Shown: positions 24,801-42,999, numbered from the stretch's first letter. The stretch: 64,000 bases of DNA from Daucus carota subsp. sativus (GCF_001625215.2 NC_030387.2:33627606-33691605); one strand, 5' to 3'. Program-made: numbers and translations. The notes: generated from the sequence alone by a model not told the origin.

Positions 24801-27800
24801 CATGTGAAGTGTGTGCTGGTACTGGAGCTAAAACTGGCTCCAAAATGAGGATATGCTCAACTTGTGGCGGCAGAGGTCAAGTTATGCGAACTGAACAAAC
24901 TCCTTTCGGCATGTTTTCGCAGGTGATGTAATATAATTATTTTCCTTTCATTGCTCAAAGATTAACAAATGTGTACTTCTCACATTGAAATCAGAGCTGT
25001 TTCCTTTATCTTTATCATATGTCATAATCAAACTCAAAATCATCTCTTACATAGTTAAAGCTAGCTACAGTTATAGGTATTTGTGATGTACCTTTAGTAA
25101 ATGGATTAATCCTATTTAGCATGTGGAAATTAGCATGTACATATATCTGTTTATACGCGACCCTAGTAGTTGATCAGATATGTAGGGGCTTATTTGTGAT
25201 AAAGAGAATAAAAAAGGATCAGAATTAAATGATTGATGGATATATTTCTCCATTCAAACGAAAAGGGAAAAAGGATGAAACAGAAATCATGGATCAATTA
25301 AGCCCTCTCGGGGACTTTCTTAAGAATAAGAAAGAGGAACCTTATATAAATACCATGGAATAAGGTTTAGTCCTAATCATGGAGATTCCGTAAATATTCT
25401 CCATTCTGAAAATTGAAAGTTCGAAACAATTGGGATTTTGGTTTGGAAATTGGATGCAGTTACTAATTCATGATCTGGCATGTACGGAACGAAAACTTCA
25501 TTCTCGATTCTAGATAATATTTATGGAAGTCTTTCATTTGCTTCTCTTCGATGGAAGTTTGATTTTCCAGAATGTATCCTAATTTTTGGCCTAATTTTTC
25601 TTCTGATGATCGATTCAACCTCCCAATTGTAATTTTATTACTAATGTTTATTCCCTATCAATTGTAATTCCGAACATATCATTTGAAGGCTTGACTATTG
25701 TGATCTATCGTATATTAAAATGAGTCTCTTTGTTGTCCATCTTAATTTATCCCTTATGCAGTTGGGAAACCCTTGCCGTATTTTAATTTTTTGAGATTAA
25801 TCAACTCAGGTTCATCCTTGTATTGACTTTCCCTGTCCATAGTTTCTCTAGTCACTTCCTGCATCATCATTTTATAATTCTTTTTGTACCTGATATACAT
25901 TATTCAACAACTCTGTATTCATTACATTGATAAGTGGATTCTGTTGCTGGTTCTTTTGTTTACTCTCTGCTTCTACATAATATAGGTATCTGTATGTCCG
26001 AAATGTGGTGGCAATGGTGAAGTGATTTCTGAGTATTGTCGTAGTTGCTCTGGGGAGGGACGTATACGTGTTAAGAAGGATATTAAAGTCAAAATTCCTC
26101 CTGGAGTGGGCAAAGGTAGCATTCTCAGAGTTGCCGGAGAAGGTGATGCTGGACCAAAGGGGTATGTAAAGGATCAAAAGTGTAATTTAGAGCTCTTTTA
26201 TCTCAAACTCGTGATAATATAAATTGGAATATAGATGATACTACACACACACACACACACGACTTCATGTAAATGTTGCCATATGAACCCTGCTCTGTCC
26301 GAATTAGCGCCCTTGCTGTGCTGTAACAACCTTAGTGTCAGGTTCAAGGAATTAAATGTAGAAAGCAAACACACCTCAATTTATAACGAGTTTCCATAAA
26401 ATATGAAACTGTACATTGTACTGCACTTTCTATAAGAATTACGATATGTTAGGAAGGCACTAGTAGAGTAATCATAATCTTCTGAGTAAAACAGTGAGTT
26501 TCTTATACAATTGCCAGTAGTACTTTACAGAATAGGAAGTCTTTAAATTGTCCTTTAGATTGTAATATCTGTTATGTTGCATTTTATAAAAAGTAATGCT
26601 AACTTTGTTTTGCACTTTCTCTTCTAACCTCTGTGAAGATCTTTACATATCTTTGTTTACTCATCTCTATTAAAATTCAGTAGATTCTACTTGCTTTTAC
26701 TGCATTCTTAGCCTAAAAACACTGAAAATCACAAAGACATCAAAGAAACTTTAAACAAGAAAAACAAAAGGTCAGTTCCTGGAACAATAGTACGCCGATA
26801 GGGAGGATTTTATGAATAATGGACTTATGTTGTGATCCGAAATAGAAAAGAATCCTGCCCCTACATTATCTCCTGAAACAATAATTTTTTTTTTTCATTT
26901 GTCCTACTTTTTTCCTGCATACCTTCACAAACTGTCTTCCAGGTAAGCGCGCTGCATGAAAATATGTTGAATTTAGTCGCCAAATGCTTAAGATCTCAAA
27001 TGTAGAAGTCTGTTTTAGATCCATAGTATTTGTGGCCTGGTACTCTGAATTTATGATATTGAGACTATTATCTCTCTTGTTATGGGTTTCAATCCAAACA
27101 AATCTTTCTCTTCTATGGTAGAGAACTCCTGGGATCTTCTGAGGTTGGATAATCGGGGCTAGTAGTTTTCCTGAAATTTATCCATTAACATCTATCCTTT
27201 TTCTCGTTCTTATAGCTTGTCCTACATCAAAGTGGCCTAAAAATGTGATTGCACTCTATTTACAAGTTTAAAAACCTGCCAATGTTGATGCCTCACGGGT
27301 GTAAATCAGCGATCCTAACTCATGATGACCTTTAGATACTCACGATATAAGGATCAACCTTGGTACTACTGCAAAATATTGTTACTCCTATAACTTTAAC
27401 TTTTAATGTGAAGGACAACTCATATTTACATCGAAGGATAGATTACAATTAGATGTGAAAACTTTTTTTAGTGGACTATAGGGCTTTGGCACAACATATC
27501 TTTGAAAAATGAATTTGTTAAGAACTAAATGATGTGATCACATTTCAAGTGCAGACAGTGAAGGAAATAAAGTATAACATTCAAGTTTTAGATTCTGTGT
27601 GGCAGATATATGAATATATGATTCACTCAAGATTGACTATGCACTTGTTTAACTTGAAATAACTTGCTAGTTCATATAGTATAAACATACATAACTAGCA
27701 TTGGAGTTCTCTTCTTCTCTGTTTTATAGGGGCCCTCCTGGAGATCTTTTTGTCTACCTTGATGTTAAAGAGATACCAGAGATCCAAAGAGATGGTATAG

Positions 27801-30019
27801 ATCTATACTCAACAGTCTCAATTAGTTATCTCGATGCAATATTGGGAACAGTTGCTAAAGTAAGTCTATGACTCCTGTCTATTCCTAGAAATAATTACTA
27901 ATATTGCTTGTATTAATTCTTGACTCATAGGTAGCTGTGCATGTATGCAGTCTCATCTAGGAATCATGTAAAGTCACAATTTCTTGACTAATTGTCTTGA
28001 ACAGGTGAAGACAGTTGAGGGGACTACTGAACTCCAGATCCCTCCTGGTACTCAACCTGGGGATGTGCTTGTCCTGGCAAAGAAAGGTGCACCTAAGCTG
28101 AATAGACCATCAATACGCGGTGACCACTCATTTACTGTGAAAGTCAGTATACCAAAACGCATCAGGTGTGTGACTGTTTGTGCCAATTGCCATTAAGCTA
28201 ACATCATAGTTTTTGTCATCTAATGGTGGTTGCTGAATCAATTCTACGTTTTGCATTGATTTCGTTTCTTACTTTTAACAAGATGCATGTAATCTTAAAA
28301 TTGATTGTGCGGTTTTTGGATTGCGTGAAAGCTACAGATACATATACGTTTTCTTTCTAACATTACACAAGACGTATGTAATCTTAAAAGTCATTGTGCA
28401 GCCTTTGGATTGCCCAAAAGCTATAAATATGTACACACTTTCTCTTATTCACTTTTCTCCGTACCAACTACCAACAACACAGACCCTGAAGAAGCGGTTT
28501 ATTTAGCTGTCACCAACAGCAAGTGCTTAAACATATCGTGCCTTTCAGGCCGTGGCCCGTGTAGATCTTTGCATCTGAACTTTTATTCTTGGAGTGCAAT
28601 ATATCAGTAACTCGGTGTGCCATTGAGCTACATTTTGTTAATTAGTCGGTTTTATGATTCCTAATATATCAAATTACGCGCTGGAGTTGATATAATTTCA
28701 ATATTAACAAAAGTGTATGTAAACTATGATTCATTGTGCATTTTAGGCGGAACAAAAGCTATACACATTTTCTTTGAATTCTTTTTCTCTGTACTCACAA
28801 ATGTGCATATGCACACAGATCCCCCCCTCCGTGCTCAATTACATACACCGGTTAGAAGGAGTTCATTTAACTCCAACCATCATTAGCTAGAGCTTGAATG
28901 TCTATCTACTTTTTAATATTCAGAATCGAGTATATCATGGAATATTGTATTTGTGTATGTGTTTTAATTTCTGTATGTTCAATATGTGGTACTCCCTGTC
29001 CCCATAGTGATGACCATCCCAATAAGTCAGAGGTGCTCTGGGAAGACGTGACTATGGTCTTTGGTGGCACTGAAAGTTGTCCACGATTACTTCTGCAATG
29101 AGTCACCAAGATATAATATTGAAGCAATTAGATTTTATTTCATATTGCTGATGGACTTCATGCAAACTTCTGATTAGTTCTCTCTTTTCCCTTTAGCACT
29201 AAAGAGCGCGACCTACTTGAGGAACTTGCCTCACTTAATGGAACCCCAACTAGCCGTACACAGAGTCGTTCTAAAGTTCAGCAAGCTGGTAAATCTCTAT
29301 AACAATAAACCATCATACTTTTTAAATACGGTGGACAATGTTTATTTCATTTTTCCTGCATAAACTTGCAATGACTTTCTTTCTGTGTGTGGAATGATAT
29401 ACATATAATAAAACGAGTTAGTAAGGATTTTAATTTGGAAGATCAACCTTCCCCTTCTTGCAGCTAGTGTTGCAGAAAGTCAAAATGGCTCGATAGTTGA
29501 AGAGAGTGAGGAATCAGGTCAAGATGATGTATGGAATTCATTAAAAGATTTAGCTGGGTAATATTCTTCGCCTTTACAATACACATTCTTCCCCTTTATG
29601 ATACACAGACTATCTGTTATGTGGTCCCTAAAAACACTAACTGGATACATTTGTTATATAGTAGCTTCTAAAGAAGTACAGTAGATTACAATAATCATCC
29701 TCAAAGCTTAAGTATAATATCTGGATTGATAGTCTGATGTGGATAGAATTAAGGCTGGTCACTAAAATAGCTATGCTAGCATATGGCTCAATTGATTTAT
29801 GAATCAACTTTTTTTTTTTGGTTTCCCATGACACCTACCTGAAGGCTGAACGATAGCTTTAACTTTTGCAATGCAATGCAGACTTACGGGTGGTTCTTAA
29901 TAACTTTAGGTGTGCATATCTTAATTATCTTCATGTGAAGGAAATTGTATTTGAATTTGTAAATGCAGTAGAAACTACAACTCAGTTATCTCATATTCTA
30001 ATTTTTCACAACTTATGCC

Positions 30020-30051
<32 letters not shown>

Positions 30052-30606
30052 AACTAATAATAATAATAAATAAATAAATAAAATTTAGTTGTATGACCTG
30101 CTGGATTTTATTTGTGAACTGGTTTATGCAAGGCAATCTTCTTTCCTAATTGTGTTGTGTGGCATAACCTTATAAGCTGGGAAATTTCATTTTGTTAAAG
30201 TGGTTTTGATTGAATTGTAAATCCCCTGTGTGCACTTGGTGTTTGATAATTACATATTACCACTGCTAAATAAGGGCTCGTGTGTGCATGGTTTGCATCG
30301 CAGCTTGAGGGTTTAGTAAGGTTTGTCTAGTATGTATCCATATTGATGTTTTTGTTTTCACTCTGGTCTTTAGTTTTGGGAATTTTTTCGTAATGTCCAG
30401 TGCATGTGTTAACTTGTTTATTCCATGTCCAATAATGACCAAAGCTATTCAGGACATGGCTTCTCTAGCCATGCGAAGGACAAAACTTAAGGTGTATTTA
30501 ACGTAATTATCATAAGTAGTGATGTATATACTAATCTATCTAGTTGCGATGTTTTGCCAGGACTGTAGCAAATGGAGTTGTAAAGTGGTTTAAAGACAAC
30601 CTGTAG
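18885..30606 (+). CDS. Plastid type-A DnaJ (Hsp40) chaperone, 11 exons
   Basis: A J-domain co-chaperone that stimulates Hsp70 and binds unfolded clients, probably in plastids. Exons: 18885-19193, 20954-21022, 22488-22580, 23642-23775, 24727-24922, 25986-26161, 27730-27859, 28005-28165, 29197-29288, 29464-29557 and 30561-30606, giving 499 aa with all phases closing. A Ser-rich, acid-poor stretch of about 75 residues looks like a transit peptide. The J-domain begins ADYYSTLGV and carries HPD at 105-107. A Gly/Phe region ([12 protein letters not shown], then Met/Gly-rich) follows. Four CxxCxGxG zinc-finger repeats start at about 228, 245, 271 and 285, then the substrate-binding C-domain. Length and neighbours match Arabidopsis At1g80030, recalled from memory. 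It is also close to the plastid DJA5/DJA6 type. At least two MITEs lie in its introns. Confidence 0.93.
19457..19779. mobile_element. Probable MITE in DnaJ intron 1
   Basis: The ends are imperfect inverted repeats: GCTCACTTAGATAGAATGGA on the left and TCCATCCAAGTGAACACATC on the right. Both lead into ATGGAATGRAATGG-type sequence. No target duplication was identified. Confidence 0.5.
20065..20460. mobile_element. Tourist-like MITE in DnaJ intron 1
   Basis: The ends GAGCAAGTCCAATAGGTTAC and their complement at 20441-20460 are flanked by TTA on both sides (20062-20064 and 20461-20463). This is the structure of a PIF/Harbinger MITE. It lies wholly within an intron and has no coding capacity. Confidence 0.85.
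24356..24699. mobile_element. Tourist-like MITE in DnaJ intron 4
   Basis: The ends GAGCAACTCCAACCC and GGGTTGGAGATGGTC form inverted repeats. They are flanked by TAA on each side (24353-24355 and 24700-24702). The element ends only 28 bases before the exon 5 acceptor, so it supplies sequence to the branch-point region of that intron. Confidence 0.8.
26243..26260 (+). repeat. (AC)n microsatellite in DnaJ intron 6
   Basis: A short run of about eight AC dinucleotides near the start of the intron. Confidence 0.8.
30018..30080 (+). repeat. C23-A10 homopolymer pair and AAT/AAAT repeat
   Basis: Twenty-three consecutive C (30018-30040) are followed by ten A and then TAA/AATA repeats, in the last DnaJ intron. 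The true length may vary between individuals or be affected by sequencing. Confidence 0.85.
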
Positions 30607-31893
30607 CCCACATTTTTGATAGAACACAGAGAAATTGTTGTTTGCCATTCAGAGCATGGGATTTCCAACTCTGGATGTTAGTCAGTTGGTTATAATATTC
30701 ATATGGGCCTTCATAAACCTTTTTTCCGTAAATATTTTTTTAACTAAAACTGTAGATTAAATTATAACATACATAAGCATATCAACCATGATATTATGGA
30801 CACTTGAGATTTGGCAGCAGGTATTTAAATTATCAACTCTCGGATATATGTATACAAGTTCTGCAGTAGTTATTTTTGCTTAGTTTGTGCGCTTATTTTT
30901 TAATAATAAGCAGGACGGGCATTTAACAACTTTATATTTTTAATAATATATATGTTAAGTTTAATTTAGATGTAAGTTAATGTTGGGTTAAAATTGCGCA
31001 ATGAATAAGCAACATCACAATCTTCAAATAAAGTATTTTATACAATAGCAAAGTGGCGCCCAACACCCCCTCTATCACATGAAATGGATTTAGTGTCCAA
31101 TTATGAAATCCTTGAGAAAAAGAAAATGATTCGAAATATAACTGCTACATCAAGACTTGGTAAAAAGAATCAACCAAATTGTCCTGGCAAATAAATCAGG
31201 AATATAGAAATAAGAACATCAATTGGACCAAAAACTGCAATTGTATTATAAGATCGTGATCGAACACATCAATTAACATAACATAAAGTCTGTAAGTATC
31301 AAAGGGCAATAAAAGACAAACCACCTAATTGACATCACGGATAAATTTTTTAAATTAACATAAAATAAAATCTATTAGCATGAAAGCATCAAAGGGCAAT
31401 AAAAGTCCTCAAATCACCTAATTGACATCACTGAAAAAAAAAATCTCTTACGTTTTAGGATCTCATGATACATCAAAGAATGTGCTAAACTATTAATATG
31501 ATCAAATTAACATAAAATGAAACCTATTAGTATGAAAACATCAAAAGGCAATAAAAATCCACAGACCACACAACAAAGAATGTGCTAAAACTATTGGCAT
31601 GATTATACAAAAGTATAAATTACTAACGTTCTTATCATAAAACATTTAATTGTGCGCTTTTATTTATATTTATAAAATATGTAAAATTATTTAATTTGTT
31701 TTAGAATGAATTTTAATCTTTTATAAAAAATATTAAATTATACGAAATTGTGATATGTTAAATTATTTTAACGGATATAGATAAAGATCAGATTAAATAA
31801 ATGATCAAAATTTAACACAATTTCAAAATAATTTTTATATATGTGTGTGTGTGTAAATTTAAAATTTAAATTTGATCTGATCCGTAAATGATA
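30607..31893. repeat. DnaJ 3' flank with degenerate direct repeats
   Basis: No gene recognised. Three related units beginning AATTAACATAA and containing CATCAAARGGCAATAAAA start near 31271, 31352 and 31505. GAATGTGCTAAA is also repeated near 31478 and 31577. The rest is AT-rich 3' flanking sequence. Confidence 0.6.
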
Positions 31894-32137
31894 CTCCCTC
31901 TGTCCCATTTAATTCTATACGTTTCTTTTCAACTGCTCGACACGCATTTCAATGCTCTTATAAAATATAGTTCCGTAACTTATTTTTGAGATTTTCTTTT
32001 TTTTATAAAAATATAACATCCAAACTTTAATTCAGAAAAGAAAAATTTTAAAAATAGATTGCACAACTACACTTTGCAGGAGCATTAAAGTCCGTGCCGC
32101 CGTCCCCAATGTATACTACTCAGGGGGACGGAGGGAG
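31894..32137. mobile_element. Stowaway-like MITE, copy 2
   Basis: CTCCCTCTGTCCCA at the left end is complementary to GGGGGACGGAGGGAG at the right end. The element is flanked by TA (31892-31893 and 32138-32139). It lies about 285 bases upstream of the SRP54 start codon, so it is in or near that promoter. Confidence 0.88.
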
Positions 32138-32422
32138 TACATATTATTTGCCTCTCGGGGCAAGATTGCAAGAATATGTTTTTTTGTTTATGAACGGAGA
32201 TAAAGTTACTGTTAAAAGAAAAATTTATTATCAATATAACGCTACTTAAATGAAAAAGATTGTGCTGCAAATTGCAATAAAACCCCGGCCGATGATTGTG
32301 AAGATTAGGTTTCCGAAATCAAAAAACCCAACTCTCCCTTCCAATTACAAAATCAAAGCTCCCGTTTGATCCTGATCAGAAACCACCGATCAATCGAATA
32401 AGCAAAAAGCAGGCTAATCAAG

Positions 32423-37881
<5,459 letters not shown>

Positions 37882-38686
37882 CATCTCCCCTGTTTTTTAA
37901 TTGCAACCTGTCTTGCGCGGGTTGTTATACTCTCTGTAAGCTGGAACCAAACAAATCGAATGCTAGAACATAGTGACCGTGTTGTTAAAATTAAGTTATT
38001 CTTTTTTGGCGTACCTCTAGCTCAAAATGCTTTCCAAACTTTCTCGGGTTAGTTTAGTATATTAAAGTGTTTTATGCTGACAGTTCCTTTGGGCTTTGGC
38101 TATTACTTTTGTGTGATTCTTCGTGACTGTAACTTCCACACCACAATTAAGGATCATGATCCTAGTTGTGCTCGAGTCATGGGAACATAAAATTGCCAAT
38201 GCTTCCATTACACAGGATTATAATTTGTGTCTAATTTCTGAAGATTTGGTTTTTGTATCAAATATGCAATAGTTAGTGTACCAATCAACCATTAACTCAT
38301 CTGTTTCTTTATCAAGTTTATCAAGTACTTATGATAATTAGTATTCTTTATTGTATAAAAATAAATATTACGATTTTCAGTGTTCTTTATTTTATAAAAC
38401 AATTTTTTTTGAAGGTACATATTAGTTATATATAGTTTTCTAGACTGAGTTATTATTGCTTAAAAATTAAGTACGCCATACTTGACGCCTCAGTTTCTTG
38501 AGTAAATTTTGAGAACTAGATACTGTAATTCTGTAAATACATTAGTAGAGAAGGAATGTACAAACATCTTAATATTTTCCTTAGTCATTATGATATTTTG
38601 ATTTAGTTAACCCTAATATGAGGATGTTGCTTTGCTTAGACTCAAAACAAAAGGTTAAAAAAAAAAAAAATTGTACATCAACATTA

Positions 38687-38989
38687 CTCCCTCCGTCTCA
38701 ATTTATAGGTCCAGTTTGGAAAAAAAAATTGTCCCAAAATACTTGTCCCTCTCTTCTTTCAATACAAATTTATCTACATATTAATTGTGATTTTTTTGAA
38801 ACTCAACATTATTTTCATTTCTCAATGCACTAAATCACTATATTTATTGTGATTTTTTTGAAACTCAACTATATTCTCACTTATCAATACACTAATTAAT
38901 GATACATGAGATAAGATTCCATCTAACCAACTTTTTTCTTAATATGTGTGTTTATTCCAAAATGGACCTATAAATTGAGACGGAGGGAG
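38687..38989. mobile_element. Stowaway-like MITE, copy 3
   Basis: The inverted termini CTCCCTCCGTCTCAATTTAT and their complement ending at 38989 are flanked by TA (38685-38686 and 38990-38991). A sub-unit with TATTGTGATTTTTTTGAAAC is duplicated inside (about 38788 and 38847). Confidence 0.9.
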
Positions 38990-39118
38990 TATTTTTCAGA
39001 AAAGCTAAACCCAGTATAAATGTGTAATAACAAAAACCCAGTATTACAATCTACAACCACTTCATGTTTCGACTTCATTAGAAAAAACTGACTGTTAAAA
39101 AAAAAAAAAAAAAAAAAA

Positions 39119-40140
39119 TGTAACAACCGAAATGTTCGGTTTCGGATCTAAATCCTGTTGGCTGTTCTCTACTGTTAAAACCGAAAAGTTCGGGTCGGTT
39201 TCATTTCATGGAAATAAGAATCGAGAGGCTCGGTTCGGTTTCAGAAAAACAAGAACCGAAAGACGATGGTGTTTACAGCGGTTTTAGAAAAACAAGAACC
39301 GAAAGACGATGACGAACTACATCTGCCGGTTTGGACTGACAAACCGGAGCGAAATTTTGATGACTAAAATCAAGCCAGAACCGACTGACTACTTCAGCTG
39401 CTGGAGTTTGGAAACTCAAACAGACCCGAAAGCGAACCGGAATCAGCTTCTCCTGAACTTTGCAAACACGAACCGACCCGAAACCGAACCGAATATTTCA
39501 GCTCCTGAAGCTTGAAAACTCAAACCGACCCGAAACCGAACCGAACATTTCAGCTTCTGAAGTTTGGATACTCAAACCGACCCGGAACCGACCCGAAAAT
39601 TTCAGCTTTTGATCTCAAACCGACCCGCAACCGAACCGGAATCAGCTTCTCCTGAACTTTGCAAACACGAACCGACCCGAAACCGAACCGAACATTTCAG
39701 CTTCTGAAGTTTGGATACTCAACCGACCCGGAACCGACCCGAAAATTTCAGCTTTTGATCTCAAACCGACCCGCAACCGAACCGGAATCAGCTTCTCCTG
39801 AACTTTGCAAACACGAACCGACCCGAAACCGAACCAAATATCAGCTTCTGCAGTTTGGATACTCAAACCGACCCGGAACCGACCCGAAAATTTCAGCTTT
39901 TGAACTCAAACCGGCCAGGAACCGACCCGAAAATTTCAGCTTTTGAACTCAAACCGACCCGGAACCGACCCGAAAATTTCAGCTGCTAGACCCGGAAGAC
40001 TCAAACCGACCCGGAACCGAATAACCCTAAGCCAAACCGTCAGAAAGCGGCAATGCACAACATTCAGAAACCGAAAAAGGCGACGTATCGGTTGGTTTGG
40101 CTGCTCAAACCGAACCCGAAACCGGATGAAATGGACTTGA
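39119..40140. repeat. CCGAACCGACCCG minisatellite cluster
   Basis: About 1 kb is built from a unit of roughly 50-55 bases containing CTCAAACCGACCCGAAACCG and TTTCAGCTTCTGAAG. Higher-order repetition is visible because GGAATCAGCTTCTCCTGAAC recurs near 39439, 39638 and 39784. The opening 39119-39300 has related AACCGAAA/TTCGGTTTCGG motifs in both orientations. All frames open through it are repeat artefacts. It may be the expanded subterminal region of a transposon whose ends I cannot define. Confidence 0.8.
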
Positions 40141-40426
40141 ATCGACCCATTCTCACCTCGAACACCATACCGTTCTGGAAATACGATATTAAAGAGGGAG
40201 GGAGCGGAGAGAATGACACTAGGAGCATGTGATTGAGAAGGCAGCAGCTTGTGTGGTGGGTATAAATTTTACAAACTCAAACAAATACTACCAAATCAAC
40301 AATCACGATACAAAGAAATACATCAGATTAATTTAGTTGTTAAGATGATCAAGTAGGAAGAAAGAGAGGGTCTGAGAAAGGTGAGAGAGTGAGAGAGTTT
40401 TGTGCATATGGTTTCAGGCTTTTAGC

Positions 40427-41133
40427 ATCAAGCCTAGGGATGGGCATCGGGTCACTTCGGGTCGGGGAGCGCTATAACCGGCCCCGATCCCCGAATCCTA
40501 ACCCAATCCTCATCCCCGGCCCGATCCCCATCGGGGATTATTTTTCGATCCCCATCCCCGGCCCGATCGAGATTCGGGGATATCCGCGGGGATTCGGGGA
40601 TTTTTAATTTAAACCAAAATTTCTAATTAAATACTTAAATTCATAATTATGATTAGTTTTTAATATGTCTTACCTCATTATTTTAATTTATCTTCAATGA
40701 TTTAATTATGACCTTTTTAATTTTAAGACTTATTTTAATAAAATTAAATATTAACATTTAATTCAATAAATTTGATTATATTAAATATATAATTATAATA
40801 TATATAATATATAAACAAGTGATGACTAAAGTTGCACCTAAAGAGGTATATAAACATATTAATAAATAATTATAATATATATATATATGTATATAATATA
40901 ATATAATATGATAATCGGGTCGGGGATCGGGCCGACAATCGGGGAAAATCGGGTCGGGGATCGGGCCGGGGGAATGTGAAAAACCGTACCCGACCCGATC
41001 CCCGATATTTTTTTAAAGTCGTCCCCGTTCCCCGGCCCGTACCCGAAAAAATCCTCGAATCCCCGCACCATTCGGTGCGGGGATCGGGTCGGGATCGGGC
41101 GGGTCGGGATTAATGCCCATCTCTAATCAAGCC
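40427..41133. mobile_element. Non-autonomous hAT element, second family
   Basis: The body is 40435-41125. It starts TAGGGATGGGCA and ends TGCCCATCTCTA, and is flanked by the perfect 8-bp duplication ATCAAGCC (40427-40434 and 41126-41133). GATCGGG/CCCGATCC and GGGGAT motifs crowd both ends in opposite orientations around an AT-rich core. It resembles the element at 4857-5600 in layout and TAGGG termini but has different subterminal motifs. Confidence 0.92.
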
Positions 41134-42100
41134 CAGACACAACATGTCCTTTACACAATCTGATGAAGAAATTATTATCATATAAAAAATAGTTAAACAC
41201 ATATATTTATATATTTTAATAATTTGGTTCAATTATTTCCTAACAAAAATATTCTAATCATCTTTACTCTCGAAATTATCATACTAAAATACGAGTACTC
41301 TAAAACTTCCATATGCATAAAAAATATTAACAACTATATTTTTGACATAAATTTCACATATATATGATTGGATCAATTTCCATCATCAACATTATGATCA
41401 TTGAAAAATGAATACTCTACAACTTCAACATGCAAAATAACACTTATTATTTTTCAAATAATTTTCACATTTACGTGATATGTGTAAAATGAATATTTTT
41501 ATAATAATGATATATATACTATTAGATTATGATATTATTAAATTTTTTATTCAGTATACTGTTTTCTCTTAAATTGGTTACTATTATTAATAAATCATTA
41601 ATAAATTGTACGATTATGAATATAAGTTACACATGTATAATTTTTTTATTGTATGCTAAGTTTATAAATAGCGACGACCAACCTTATATTAGCTAATTAT
41701 AACTGGATCGCAATTATCTTGTGACGGATTTCAGAAAGTTGAAGGCTATCTTGTTTAATCCTCCAGAAATGTTCTGTCCAGACCAACCAGCATTCCCATA
41801 ACTTATTTAGCCTTCTTGTCAAGTTTCTGATGACGTCTGAGTACATCTTGACGATCGTCCCCATTACTGCTAATGACTACTCCAAATTCCTGATGATGTC
41901 TGAGTATATCTGACGATCATCCCCATTACTGCTAATGACTACTCCCAAGATCCTTCCACCATCCATTTGAGAACTCAATGTACTTGCATTCCACCATATC
42001 AAAATGGTATAAAATGACTAACAATTAGAAATGAAATTTTGATTTGTTGCGGTACATTAATTATCAGTTAAAATGTAATCACAAATAGAAAGATCATGTT
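41134..42100. repeat. Intergenic with a 63-bp two-copy repeat
   Basis: AT-rich, no gene recognised. From 41827 and again from 41890 a unit starting CTGATGAYGTCTGAGTA and containing CCCCATTACTGCTAATGACT is tandemly duplicated with a few differences. Confidence 0.65.
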
Positions 42101-42257
42101 TTTTTTTGTTGACGAATATGGCTTATAGCCTTACACATGAGTATCTGTTCTACGAAACTCTCGGGGTGAGCCAGGGTCGAACCCATGACCAGGGACGACA
42201 GAGGATAAGCTCTTTACCACTGAGCTATCCAACCGTGCTCAATAGAAAGATCATGTT
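42084..42257 (-). mobile_element. tRNA-derived SINE with perfect 17-bp target duplication
   Basis: The body 42101-42240 lies on the minus strand and is flanked by identical AATAGAAAGATCATGTT (42084-42100 and 42241-42257). On the minus strand it starts GAGCACGGTTGGATAGCTCA and carries an RNA polymerase III box A (TAGCTCAGTGG, 42227-42217) and box B (GGTTCGACCC, 42183-42174). It ends in an A-run. The long duplication and A-tail show insertion by LINE-type reverse transcription. The perfect duplication suggests a fairly recent event. It is not a functional tRNA because the 3' half does not fold back as an acceptor stem. Confidence 0.93.
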
Positions 42258-42727
42258 AATTGATCCTAAATTGGATATATATTAATAAAAATCTTAAATT
42301 CAGCCCTATTAGTATATCTTAACGCTCAATATAATTTCTAAATTATATATCAGATATATGATGATAAAAGATGAATTTGTCGCGCCGTCATTATATCTTT
42401 AGCGACACTTTAATACACATTCATAAATAAATATCAATTTAACCTATAACATCTTAATTTTTTTTAGATAATCTTTTCTTACCTTCTTTGTCATGACATG
42501 ATTTATGTGTTGAAGCTAGTGTTATCAGCAGAACACATCAGGATTCCTTATCTCAAAGAAGCAAGTGAGTCCATCGATTAAAATACACGTACAGGGGAGT
42601 CGTTGTCACTGTTATCGTAATTATCTGTCATTCAAGTTATGTTTCGACTGTTCTGATTTCAGTTTAATATGTTCTTCATGTTTGATATTTATGTGTATTA
42701 TTTAAAGATTTCTTCAGAATGTTAATG

Positions 42728-42999
42728 TTGTGTTTGGTTAAGAAGAATAAAATGAAATGATAAAAAATAAATGAAGAAGATAATAGAAGTACGAGAAAAA
42801 TCTAAAAAAAATTTAAAAAGTGTAAATTGTTAATCATATTTAAAAAGAAATTAAATATACAAGGGAAGGAGAGAATGGAGTATTGCGATCCATGGTATGG
42901 GATAAGGAATGAAACGAAGGAATTAATGAAATTTATATGTATAACATAATTCAAATTTATTCCATTCCTTTCATGTTCATTCACTCGAACCGAACACAA
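42728..42999. mobile_element. Probable MITE
   Basis: TTGTGTTTGGTT at the left is mirrored by AACCGAACACAA at the right. Both are followed inward by ATGAAATG/CATTCCTTTCATG-like sequence. No target-site duplication was resolved. Confidence 0.55.

Noticed and set aside
31071-31090. Retrotransposon primer-binding-like GTGGCGCCCAAC
   Set aside because: No long terminal repeats or gag/pol coding remains are nearby, so the match is probably chance.
39309-40140. Pro/Arg/Asn-rich repetitive proteins
   Set aside because: Frames stay open only because the minisatellite unit lacks stops. There is no start context, splice pattern or family similarity.
42101-42240. tRNA gene on the minus strand
   Set aside because: Box A and box B are good, but no acceptor stem closes the molecule. 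The A-tail plus flanking 17-bp duplication identify a SINE.
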